From contig RDXK01000106.1 in assembly GCA_004292605.1 (NCBI GenBank), positions 1-34,760 on the forward strand: DNA of 34,760 nt. The letters run 5' to 3'. This DNA is from Bacteroidota bacterium (GTDB lineage: Bacteria; Bacteroidota; Bacteroidia; Chitinophagales; Chitinophagaceae). How positions within the stretch are numbered: position 1 is the stretch's first letter; each line of letters begins with the position of its first letter. The notes beneath the pieces were generated by a model that was given only the letters and a program-made list of their open reading frames with translations, searched no databases and was not told the origin of the DNA. The translations under genes were made by a program, and so were the position numbers. Shown piece after piece: positions 9,901-16,118 of the stretch.

Positions 9901-11144
9901 GCCTAGCCAGTGGCTTGCAGCTAATTAGTAATCCGCTACATGCTGGTGGTGTTACTAGTATGGGTAGTGGCTATGCACCAGGGCTGGCCGCTTTTTTACT
10001 ACAGCAAACCAATGCCTATAATGGCACCCGCCCCAAGGCCTACTTAAATTATATTTTGTTTGATGAGCAGTTTAAACTAGTGAGCGCTAGCAGCGGTATG
10101 GATGCCGTAGATGCTCCGGGAGTTTTTAAAGAGCACATAAAAACGCATTTACCCATCACTAAAAACGGCTATCTTTACGTATATGTTAGTAACGAAACGC
10201 CTAACATTAACGTGTTCTTTGATAACTTACAGGTAACCCATATTGCAGGACCACTGGTAGAAGAAACGCATTACTATCCATTCGGGTTGACAATGGCGGG
10301 GATTAGTTCAAGGGCAGCAAGTAGTTTAGAGAACAGAAAGAAATTTAATGATGGTACTGAATTAGCAAGTAAAGAATTTAGTGATGGAAGTGGGTTAGAA
10401 CTCTATGAAACAAATTATAGAAGTTTAGACCCACAAATCGGGCGTTTTTTGCAAGTAGACCCTTTGGCTGATATTTCGGTTGAGTCATCTCCTTTTTCAT
10501 ATGCTTACAATAATCCTATTCTGCTAAATGATCCATTAGGATTAATTGCCGACAGTACTGATAAAAAGGGAAATGTATGGCACGGACTACCAGATGTTTT
10601 AGTAACTTCTAGTAAGAAACCATCGAATAAAACATTTAATCAGATTGCGGATTTTGGCTTCTCCTTGGGCTGGAATTCAAGAATAAGAATTAATAATTAT
10701 GTGAATATTTTAGCAAATGCAAGAAGAGAATATGAAGCAGGAACAATGCTCTTGGAGGATGCGTCTTGGTTGCGTTACACGTCGCTTGTAAAAAGTCGCG
10801 AACAACTCACACTTAGTGGCAAATTTTTAAGCCAACTTTTTAAATCTAATCCAAAGGCCTATCAAGATTACCTAAGGTATTTACAAAATCTTAAGGATAA
10901 AAATTTTGCACGACAACTAAGCGTATTCACACCTAACCAAAATTGGACAAAGGTTGCACGTTTAGGAAAAATTCTAGGGCCTGGAATCCAAATTGGTGCC
11001 GAACTTTTTGAATATACCACAATTATTAGTCAACAAAAGACAATTGATCAAGTAGAGGACGATTACGATTCTTGGTTTAACCCAGTGATGAAGCTATGGC
11101 GACCAATCGAAAACTATTTGAAAACTCTTGGCCCTAAAAAATAA
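6948..11144 (+). CDS. DUF6443 / RHS-core polymorphic toxin with variable C-terminal tip
   Basis: About 1398 residues from ATG 6948, which gives the signal peptide MVKKITLFGVWLLQICGSS; an in-frame ATG at 6909 is an alternative. Residues about 30-110 carry the DUF6443 signature (NYIRVWDAKAPEQ, NYMDGLGRPLQTVVKQGS). YD repeats follow to about residue 1000, for example YDYTYDNANRLL, YDANGNIVAMTQ and YSYDANGNLIEDRN. The RHS-associated core runs from HYYPFGLTM (about 1108) through RSLDPQIGRFLQVDPLAD and YAYNNPILLNDPLGL (about 1199). The last 199 residues are a unique tip with a Gly-rich hydrophobic stretch (ARLGKILGPGIQIGAELF). In this family the shell encloses a C-terminal toxin. Codon choice becomes more AT-rich (AGA/AGG, TCA/TCT) at the core, as expected after tip exchange. 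The next gene, 6 bp away, is a likely immunity gene. The tip activity is not recognised. Confidence 0.85.
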   Translation: MVKKITLFGVWLLQICGSSTLQAQLQPASYNPTAPLNYIRVWDAKAPEQDHAALVNRPLRDVVQTTNYMDGLGRPLQTVVKQGSLSANGNVDLVIPKYYDAFGRESHQFLPFAANSANGNFKYDPFQQQATFYTNYPPAQNETFYYTETQFEASPLNRPEKVLAPGNSWVGSNRGVHTSYRINDLADDVKILTVNAAGNYLYEGTYAAGQLYETATTDEQGRQVVEYKNKEGQVILKKVQIDNTVGASHRGWLCTYYVYDDYNRLRLVIQPKGVQQLLSNNFNFRSEIINELCFRYEYDGKGRMIEKKVPGAGPVQMVYDNRDRLVMTQDGFQATNNFKWLCTEYDHLNRPIKTFLTEWDNTRENIQEAITNMPDLSLQDYLIHYIGTGADVLTETFYDNYNWDPSNFHSGLQADLNTSFHTPYMLAASNTYPYPLEVEQSNATLGMVTGTRVKILDGGHNFITTVNIYDADGRLIQTQANNLSGGTDITTTQYSFSGQPLRTVSRLEKVGSVDLVTVSIPAYDDLGRLTQTTKTVEGNVYGNTVNATQQINQNTYDALGQLTTKKLHPQHNNGAGIQELNYDYNIRGWLLGINRAFLTATNNSNNKSFGFELAYDKPTNIVGGHGYTPMFNGNIAGTTWKSMGDNEKRRYDYTYDNANRLLTAHFTQFTNGGFNQDAGLNFNSRMGDGVNHTTAYDANGNIVAMTQHGMKGPAIAEIDRLQYTYQVEGLSNKLRAVTEIGGQGNINNQLGDFRDGNRSDDDYSYDANGNLIEDRNKKINQIQYNHLNLPQLIQVEGRGTIGYVYDAMGTKLSKTVSENGTTKTTEYVAGGVFEGDTFYFLSFEEGRIRYVPPTGAGSATLAFDYMLKDHLGNVRMVLTDEQKTMAYPPASLEDNTLATEQQYYHVAPSNRKHKNTIPNYPADGYTSPNNYVHQLNGNSPSNAVGSSIVLRVMSGDKVNIRATSWYADNATPQSPNNSLPNILAGLASGLQLISNPLHAGGVTSMGSGYAPGLAAFLLQQTNAYNGTRPKAYLNYILFDEQFKLVSASSGMDAVDAPGVFKEHIKTHLPITKNGYLYVYVSNETPNINVFFDNLQVTHIAGPLVEETHYYPFGLTMAGISSRAASSLENRKKFNDGTELASKEFSDGSGLELYETNYRSLDPQIGRFLQVDPLADISVESSPFSYAYNNPILLNDPLGLIADSTDKKGNVWHGLPDVLVTSSKKPSNKTFNQIADFGFSLGWNSRIRINNYVNILANARREYEAGTMLLEDASWLRYTSLVKSREQLTLSGKFLSQLFKSNPKAYQDYLRYLQNLKDKNFARQLSVFTPNQNWTKVARLGKILGPGIQIGAELFEYTTIISQQKTIDQVEDDYDSWFNPVMKLWRPIENYLKTLGPKK

Positions 11145-11150
11145 ATTTTT

Positions 11151-11693
11151 ATGTTTTTCGGATATTCTAATAAAGAGATTATTTCTATTACACTCTTATC
11201 CATTTTAGTAGCGGCGACCGCATATTGTATATATGCAGATTCCTATTTAAGTACCTTTTTTTCTGTAAATTTTTTCGAACTGGGGCTAATATTATTTATT
11301 TTTTTTGTTGTGATTTTAATCACTAGTTTATTCTATCAAAAAACTCTAATTAATTATGATGAAAGCACCATAAGTACAAGTTATGCATCATTTGCTAATA
11401 TACTGATATGGTCTGCCTATTGGGTATGGTGGGGAATTGCACATTCTAGTATGCTGCTTAAATATCCAATTAAAAGTGAGAAGATTGAAATATTTTCATT
11501 TCTTCTTTCATTAGGAATACCACTTTGTGTATTCGCGTATACTCTAATTACAAATTTGCAACAAATAAAAGACGACCAAGCGTCAGCATCCACACCAAAA
11601 GATTGGTTTCTTAAAAAGTGGTATTCGTTTAGCGGCTATTATAGCCTTGTTGGCTGTATTGTTTATTTGTTTCGGACGCTGTATTACACATAG
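11151..11693 (+). CDS. Five-helix membrane protein, putative immunity protein for the RHS tip
   Basis: 180 residues with five predicted membrane helices (about 10-29, 41-62, 77-101, 113-137 and 158-178) and a short charged loop QQIKDDQASASTPKDW before the last. No family is recognised. It begins 6 bp after the RHS toxin stops, on the same strand. It shares the toxin tip's AT-rich codon choice, not that of the core genome. Small genes directly behind RHS tips normally encode the cognate immunity protein. An integral membrane immunity protein usually goes with a toxin that attacks the inner membrane, for example a pore or depolarising toxin. The immunity role is inferred from position, and the gene itself looks real. 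Confidence 0.75.
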   Translation: MFFGYSNKEIISITLLSILVAATAYCIYADSYLSTFFSVNFFELGLILFIFFVVILITSLFYQKTLINYDESTISTSYASFANILIWSAYWVWWGIAHSSMLLKYPIKSEKIEIFSFLLSLGIPLCVFAYTLITNLQQIKDDQASASTPKDWFLKKWYSFSGYYSLVGCIVYLFRTLYYT

Positions 11694-11712
11694 TCTTCCG
11701 CACCATACCCCC

Positions 11713-11771
11713 CTATCCGTAGTCTTAAGCGTAGCAGACTACGGATTTGCAAATGAAAAATAGAGTTTGCA
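11713..11771 (+). repeat. Dispersed palindromic repeat, family B, copy 2
   Basis: The best-preserved B copy. A perfect 11-bp stem, ATCCGTAGTCT / AGACTACGGAT, surrounds a 10-base loop at 11715-11746 and is followed by the shared word TAGAGTTTGC. The arms include GTAG, the tetranucleotide recognised by RAYT transposases in enterobacterial REPs. Relevance here is inference. It lies 20 bp past the immunity gene and about 45 bp before a RAYT remnant. Confidence 0.8.
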
Positions 11772-11814
11772 ATTCGGTTTTTAACGTTGTGGCAAAGATT
11801 GCTAATTTTAGGTT

Positions 11815-11934
11815 ATGGCAGTAGGTGGTTACCAAATTCGAGATCAACATGCTATTCATTTTATAACCTTTGCAGTAGTAGCATGGGTGGATGTTTTTAC
11901 TTGAAGAGCGTATGCCGATATAGTAGTACCCGAG
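11815..11934 (+). pseudogene. IS200-like (Y1/RAYT) transposase, 5' remnant with in-frame stop
   Basis: Reading from ATG 11815 gives MAVGGYQIRDQHAIHFITFA, then VVAWVDVFT, a TGA at 11902, then RAYADIVV. This matches the usual N-terminus of Bacteroidota REP-associated tyrosine transposases (form M.gGYkI.DQ.a.HFITFaVV.WvDVFTR..Y.DIvv). The TGA sits where arginine (CGA) is expected, so a single C-to-T change is enough to explain it. Similarity stops just before repeat A2. The HUH and catalytic tyrosine parts are missing, so the gene is dead twice over. Its position between REP-like palindromes B2 and A2 is the classic RAYT-REP arrangement. Confidence 0.75.
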
Positions 11935-11953
11935 AGGGAGTCTCTACATTTCA

Positions 11954-12034
11954 TCCGCTCTTCGACATGTTCCATTAGGGCATGTCGAAAGGCAAATAAA
12001 AGCAGATTTGTAATCTGTTCGAGATGCAACTTTG
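11954..12034 (+). repeat. Dispersed palindromic repeat, family A, copy 2
   Basis: Near-identical to copy 1: the same TTCGACATG...CATGTCGAA hairpin, then ggcaaataaaagcagatttg. The second hairpin has one changed arm base (AATCTGT). It follows the RAYT remnant directly. Confidence 0.85.
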
Positions 12035-12063
12035 AACCTATGCCTTGGTTCGTGACAGACAAA

Positions 12064-12143
12064 TCCGCTCTTCGACATGTTCCGTTAGGGCATGTCGAGG
12101 GGCAAATAATAACTGATTTGTAATCTGCTGGTGATGCAACTTT
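12064..12143 (+). repeat. Dispersed palindromic repeat, family A, copy 3
   Basis: A third copy in the same orientation, 110 bp after copy 2 (start to start). The first hairpin is conserved (CGACATG...CATGTCG); the second is degraded on its left arm. It is followed by a small GTTGGT...ACCAAC hairpin at about 12151-12169, and the same position after copies 1 and 2 holds a related GGTT-containing sequence. Confidence 0.8.
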
Positions 12144-12179
12144 CGCCGTAGTTGGTATTCTTCACCAACAACTATTCTA

Positions 12180-12234
12180 CTATCCGTAGCCTTAAGCGTA
12201 GCGGACTACGGATGTTTAATGAAATGTAGAGTCT
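12180..12234 (+). repeat. Dispersed palindromic repeat, family B, copy 3
   Basis: ATCCGTAG...CTACGGAT arms around the same loop as copy 2 (ttaagcgtagc), then gtttaatgaaatgtagagtc. It runs straight into the palindromic element at 12242. Confidence 0.8.
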
Positions 12235-12241
12235 CCACTAT

Positions 12242-12330
12242 GCCGCGTTAGGGATTGCAGCGGAAATACTTTCTGCCCCTTAGGGCAGAAAGATTGCAGC
12301 GAAAAGCCCGACCCCTTGTGGGTAACGCCC
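12242..12330 (+). repeat. Palindromic element C with flanking direct repeats
   Basis: A perfect 10-bp stem, CTTTCTGCCC / GGGCAGAAAG, with a 4-base loop lies at 12269-12292, with the direct repeat GATTGCAGCG on each side (12253-12262 and 12292-12301). It is followed by a smaller ACCC...GGGT hairpin ending near 12330. The words GATTGCAGCG and GAAAAGCCCGACC resemble an intergenic repeat I associate with Bacteroidota genomes (memory, not searched). No T-tract follows, so it is not a standard terminator. The rest of 12331-12499 shows no gene. Confidence 0.7.
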
Positions 12331-12499
12331 AAAATATCGTTCCTGTATGCAATGTATACATGAAGGAAGGTTAAAAAATGGCTCCCGTGGCACGCACCAC
12401 TACCATCAATCCACCCGCTATAAAATGCAAAAAACTCCCTCACTAGCTTCATTAAAAAAACGAACTTAATTTTATAACAATAGCTTGTTATATTGCCAC

Positions 12500-13513
12500 A
12501 TGATTGGTTCGCAACTTGCAAAGCAAATAGTGCAGTTTATTGTATTCCTTTCTATAGGTATTGCCCTGGCTTGGTTTAGCTGGGCCCAAATACCGGCCGA
12601 TAAAATGGAATCGTTTACCAACGCCATTAAAAACGCTCAATTCTGGCTTTTTATACCCGTTTTTTTTGTACTCAGTGCTAGCCATTGGCTACGTGCCTAC
12701 CGCTGGAAATTATTAATTCAGTCGCTGCAATATCGCCCAAGTTTACTCAATACTTTTTTTGCGGTAATGATTGGTTATTTGGCCAATTTAGCCGTGCCAC
12801 GCTTAGGTGAAGTTTTGAAATGTACGTTATTAGCCAAGTACGAAAAGGTACCTGCCGATAAATTAATAGGCACCATTGTGGTAGAAAGAGCTTTTGATGT
12901 TTTGTGCCTTTTATTGGTATTTATTTTAGCCCTTGTTTTTCAATACAATATTGTTTTTCAATTTGCACAAAAATATGTTTGGGAACCTGTTACGGCAAAA
13001 TGGCAAGCCATGAATATTACCCAAGCAGCCATCAGCATCACGCTATGCGTATTGGTGTTTTTTGCATTGGCTTGGCTGGCAAAACGCTACGTAAAAAATG
13101 GCTTTGTAGTACGTTTAAAATCTATTTTCCAAAATATTGGCAAAGGCATTACCAGCGTAAAAACACTGCAAAATCCCATTGGCTTTATTGCTAGCACCTT
13201 AGGTATTTGGGTGCTATATGTGGCAGGTACTTTTGTAGGTTTTTATGCTACACAAGGCACGGAACATTTAGGCCTACCGGTAGCATTTACGGCCCTAGCA
13301 TTTGGTAGTGTGGGCATGATTGTAACACCCGGCGGCATTGGTGCTTACGCCATATTTTTAGCACTAGCTATGCAGGAAAACGGCATAAGCTACGAACTGG
13401 GTTATGCCAATGGCACTTTACAATGGTTTGCCCAATTTCTGGTAGTGTTAGTAGTAGGTGTTTTAAGTGCTGCTTTTTTACCCATTATTAATAAAAAACA
13501 TGATACACAGTAA
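12500..13513 (+). CDS. Flippase-like membrane protein (LPG_synthase_TM / UPF0104 family)
   Basis: 337 residues from ATG 12500; the frame is also open to a TTG at 12485. There are seven to eight hydrophobic helices. The family pattern is visible in ASHWLRAYRWKLLI near the N-terminus, VPRLGEVLKCTLLAKYEKV in the middle and GSVGMIVTPGGIGAYAIFLA near the C-terminus. This is the membrane part of lysylphosphatidylglycerol synthase/flippase (YbhN, AglD-like). The soluble aminoacyl-transferase domain of MprF is missing, so it is probably a lipid or glycan transporter rather than an LPG synthase. It overlaps the next gene, a sugar-nucleotide enzyme, by 14 bp, which suggests translational coupling and a role in cell-envelope glycan assembly (inference). 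Confidence 0.85.
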   Translation: MIGSQLAKQIVQFIVFLSIGIALAWFSWAQIPADKMESFTNAIKNAQFWLFIPVFFVLSASHWLRAYRWKLLIQSLQYRPSLLNTFFAVMIGYLANLAVPRLGEVLKCTLLAKYEKVPADKLIGTIVVERAFDVLCLLLVFILALVFQYNIVFQFAQKYVWEPVTAKWQAMNITQAAISITLCVLVFFALAWLAKRYVKNGFVVRLKSIFQNIGKGITSVKTLQNPIGFIASTLGIWVLYVAGTFVGFYATQGTEHLGLPVAFTALAFGSVGMIVTPGGIGAYAIFLALAMQENGISYELGYANGTLQWFAQFLVVLVVGVLSAAFLPIINKKHDTQ

Positions 13514-13991
13514 GCTATTGTACCAAAAAATATTTAACCTATCTACGCTACAAAAACAAGTGGCTGCTTGGCGTTTAAAAGGCAAAACGGTAGCGTTTAC
13601 CAATGGGTGTTTCGATATTGTTCATCCCGGCCATATAGCTAGCCTTACCGATGCTGCCAAGGAGGCCGACTATTTAGTAGTAGCCGTAAACAGCAGTGCT
13701 AGTGTAAGCCGACTAAAAGGCCCTGAACGCCCCATCAACACAGAGGACAGCCGATGTACTGTACTAGCTGCGATGGCTATGGTAGATGCGGTGGTAGTTT
13801 TTGACGATGATACGCCTTTGCAAACCATATTAGCCTTACGCCCCGATGTTCTGGTAAAAGGTGGCGACTATACAATAGATAAAATAGTAGGTGCCGCCGA
13901 AGTACAAAGTTGGGGTGGTAAAGTGGTAATAAACCCTTTGGTAGAAGGATTTTCCACCACTTCCATCATTCAAAAAATACATAGCCTGTAA
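13500..13991 (+). CDS. rfaE2: D-glycero-beta-D-manno-heptose 1-phosphate adenylyltransferase (HldE C-terminal type)
   Basis: 163 residues from ATG 13500. The nucleotidyltransferase signature FTNGCFDIVHPGHIASL (HxGH) lies at about 30-46, and VKGGDYTIDKIVGAAEV and the C-terminal GFSTTSIIQKI match RfaE domain II. The enzyme would make ADP-D-glycero-beta-D-manno-heptose from the 1-phosphate and ATP in the cytoplasm, for LPS core or S-layer glycans. The kinase half found in fused HldE is absent, as is usual for split enzymes in Bacteroidota. It overlaps the preceding membrane-protein gene by 14 bp in another frame. The frame extends upstream to 13467, but only ATG 13500 gives the family's usual length. 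Confidence 0.88.
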   Translation: MIHSKLLYQKIFNLSTLQKQVAAWRLKGKTVAFTNGCFDIVHPGHIASLTDAAKEADYLVVAVNSSASVSRLKGPERPINTEDSRCTVLAAMAMVDAVVVFDDDTPLQTILALRPDVLVKGGDYTIDKIVGAAEVQSWGGKVVINPLVEGFSTTSIIQKIHSL

Positions 13992-14005
13992 GCAAAAGTT
14001 AACAC

Positions 14006-14033
14006 TTGCTGCCCACCGTAAATCCTAGTTTTG
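14006..14033 (+). promoter_or_regulatory. Promoter of ppk1 (TTG-N17-TAGTTTTG)
   Basis: TTG at 14006-14008, a 17-bp spacer, and TAGTTTTG at 14026-14033 fit the Bacteroidota sigma consensus TTG-N17..23-TAnnTTTG. The start codon is only 6 bases past the box (14040), so transcription probably begins at or next to the ATG. Confidence 0.6.
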
Positions 14034-14039
14034 CACACT

Positions 14040-16112
14040 ATGGCGAAGAAAATAAGTTTTATCGCAAGAGATATTAGTTGGCTCAGTTTCAACGGTCGTG
14101 TTTTGCAGGAAGCGAACGACAATACCGTACCACTGGCTCAGCGTATTCGCTTTTTAGGCATTTTTTCGAATAACCTTGATGAGTTTTTTCGGGTACGTGT
14201 AGCCACGCTAAAACGGATGATAGAATATGCCGAAAAACGCAAGCGAGCCAATATGCACATGGAGGAAGCCCCGCAGCTCATTCTTGATCAAATTCAAACC
14301 GTTGTATTACAACAGCAAAATGAGTTTAACCGAATTTGGGAAAACATTACGAAGGAGCTAAAGGCCCATAAAATATTTCTACATACGGAAAGTAATTTAA
14401 CCAAGGAGCAACAATTGTATGTAGCCAAATTTTTTGAGGAGCAAGTACGTAGCAACACTATTCCGCTACTGATAGAATCCGTTCCGCAGCTGCCTTACTT
14501 GCGAGAAAAAAGTATTTACCTAGGTGTGGTAATGCGTAAAAAAGAATCGGCCTACAACCAAAAATATGCACTAATAGAAGTGCCTGCAAAATCGATAGGA
14601 AGGTTTGTATTACTACCCTCTAAGCCGGGTGAACAACATTTGATATTGTTGGAAGATGTTATTCGTTTTAACCTCCCTACTTTGTTTAGTTATTTTGAAT
14701 ACGATCATTTTCAGGCACATGTTTTTAAGGTAACCAAGGATGCGGAAATAGAGCTAGATAACGAAGTAGCAAGCAACCTAGTAGAACGTATAGAAAAGGG
14801 AATAAAAAACCGCAGAAAGGGTAAAGCGGTAAGGTTTGTATACGATAAGGAAATGGATGCCGGCTTGCTAGAATATTTAATTAGGCGTTTAAACTTATCA
14901 AGAAAAGATAATATCATCCCCGGTGGCCGTATCCACAATTTTAGGCACTTTATGGATTTTCCGGAAGTGATGAAAATGCCCGCCACACGCCGCCCATCGC
15001 TTACGCATCCGGCCTTTGTAAACAAAACGCGTATTACAGAAGTAATTCTGAAAAACGATGTAATGCTGCATACACCGTACCACAGCTTTGATCCGGTGAT
15101 TGAATTACTTCGGGAGTCGGCCATGGACCCACAAGTACTTTCTATAAAAATTACCGCCTACCGCTTGGCACCCAATTCAAAAATTGTAAACGCCCTTATT
15201 AACGCTGTACGCAATGGTAAACAAGTAACGGTAATGCTGGAACTGAAAGCCCGTTTTGATGAGGAGGCCAATTTAGAATGGAAAGATATTTTGGAAGAAG
15301 AAGGTGTAAAAGTACTACTAGGTGTGCCCAAGATGAAGGTACACTGCAAGCTTTGTGTAATTAAGAAAAAAGTAGGTACTAAGCTGCTACAATATGGGTT
15401 TATAAGCACCGGAAATTTGAACGAGAAAACAGCCAAAGTATACGGCGATCATTGGCTACTAACTAGTAATAGAAAAGCTATAACCGATATGAATAGGGTG
15501 TTTAGCTTTTTAGAAAATCCGAAGGCCGATTATCCGTACCTGCGTGCTTGTAACCACTTACTGGTAACACCGCTAAGCATGCGGAAACATTTTATGGGTT
15601 TAATCGACCGCGAAATAGCCCTAGCCAAACAAGGAAAAGATGCTGCCATCATTCTAAAAATGAACAGCTTTTCCGATAAAATATTGATACAAAAAATAGC
15701 CGATGCCGCGGAAGCCGGCGTAAAAATACAAATGGCTGTACGGGGTATTTACTGCCCCAAATTTGAAGGCAAAAAAGCCCAAGAAAATATTACCGCCATC
15801 AGCATTGTAGATGAGTATTTGGAACATGCTAGGCTATTTATATTCCTGAACGGCGGCAAGCCAAAGGTGTTTATAAGTAGTGCCGACTGGATGGTGCGTA
15901 ACCTTGACCACCGGGTAGAAGTAGCGGTACCTATTACCGATGCAGTGATACAGGAACAACTGATTACCATAGCCAATATTCAATTACAAGATTCGGTAAA
16001 GGCACGTGTACTAAATACCACACTATCAAACGTTTATGCGGAAAGTACCCGCCGAAAAAAAATACGTTCGCAAATAGAAATTTACCAATATTTGAGCCAG
16101 CAAAAAGCATAA
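14040..16112 (+). CDS. ppk1: Polyphosphate kinase 1
   Basis: 690 residues from ATG 14040. Family hallmarks in order: the N-terminal DISWLSFNGRVLQEA and FLGIFSNNLDEFFRVRVATL; ITAYRLAPNSKIVNALI and ELKARFDEEANLEW in the middle; and the catalytic region MKVHCKLCVI, whose His falls at residue 435, the position of the phosphorylated His in E. coli Ppk. GFISTGNLNEKTAKVYGDH and the C-terminal SADWMVRNLDHRVEVAVP follow. The full length matches the family (about 690). It transfers the ATP gamma-phosphate to polyphosphate reversibly. The exopolyphosphatase gene starts 6 bp downstream, so synthesis and breakdown are encoded together. Its own promoter box lies directly upstream. Confidence 0.97.
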   Translation: MAKKISFIARDISWLSFNGRVLQEANDNTVPLAQRIRFLGIFSNNLDEFFRVRVATLKRMIEYAEKRKRANMHMEEAPQLILDQIQTVVLQQQNEFNRIWENITKELKAHKIFLHTESNLTKEQQLYVAKFFEEQVRSNTIPLLIESVPQLPYLREKSIYLGVVMRKKESAYNQKYALIEVPAKSIGRFVLLPSKPGEQHLILLEDVIRFNLPTLFSYFEYDHFQAHVFKVTKDAEIELDNEVASNLVERIEKGIKNRRKGKAVRFVYDKEMDAGLLEYLIRRLNLSRKDNIIPGGRIHNFRHFMDFPEVMKMPATRRPSLTHPAFVNKTRITEVILKNDVMLHTPYHSFDPVIELLRESAMDPQVLSIKITAYRLAPNSKIVNALINAVRNGKQVTVMLELKARFDEEANLEWKDILEEEGVKVLLGVPKMKVHCKLCVIKKKVGTKLLQYGFISTGNLNEKTAKVYGDHWLLTSNRKAITDMNRVFSFLENPKADYPYLRACNHLLVTPLSMRKHFMGLIDREIALAKQGKDAAIILKMNSFSDKILIQKIADAAEAGVKIQMAVRGIYCPKFEGKKAQENITAISIVDEYLEHARLFIFLNGGKPKVFISSADWMVRNLDHRVEVAVPITDAVIQEQLITIANIQLQDSVKARVLNTTLSNVYAESTRRKKIRSQIEIYQYLSQQKA

Positions 16113-16118
16113 TTATAC

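Noticed and set aside
11715-11746. Hairpin B2 considered as a terminator for the RHS operon
   Set aside because: No T-run follows on either strand, and the same hairpin recurs away from gene ends.
11954-12143. Two spaced repeats considered as a CRISPR array
   Set aside because: The units are 80 bp, contain two hairpins, occur only twice in tandem and have a third copy 12 kb away; no cas genes.
12216-12521. 101-codon minus-strand open frame
   Set aside because: It runs through palindromes B3 and C and the start of the flippase-like gene; it has no domain.
12500-13513. Lysylphosphatidylglycerol synthase (MprF)
   Set aside because: Only the membrane flippase-like part is present; the aminoacyl-transferase domain is missing.
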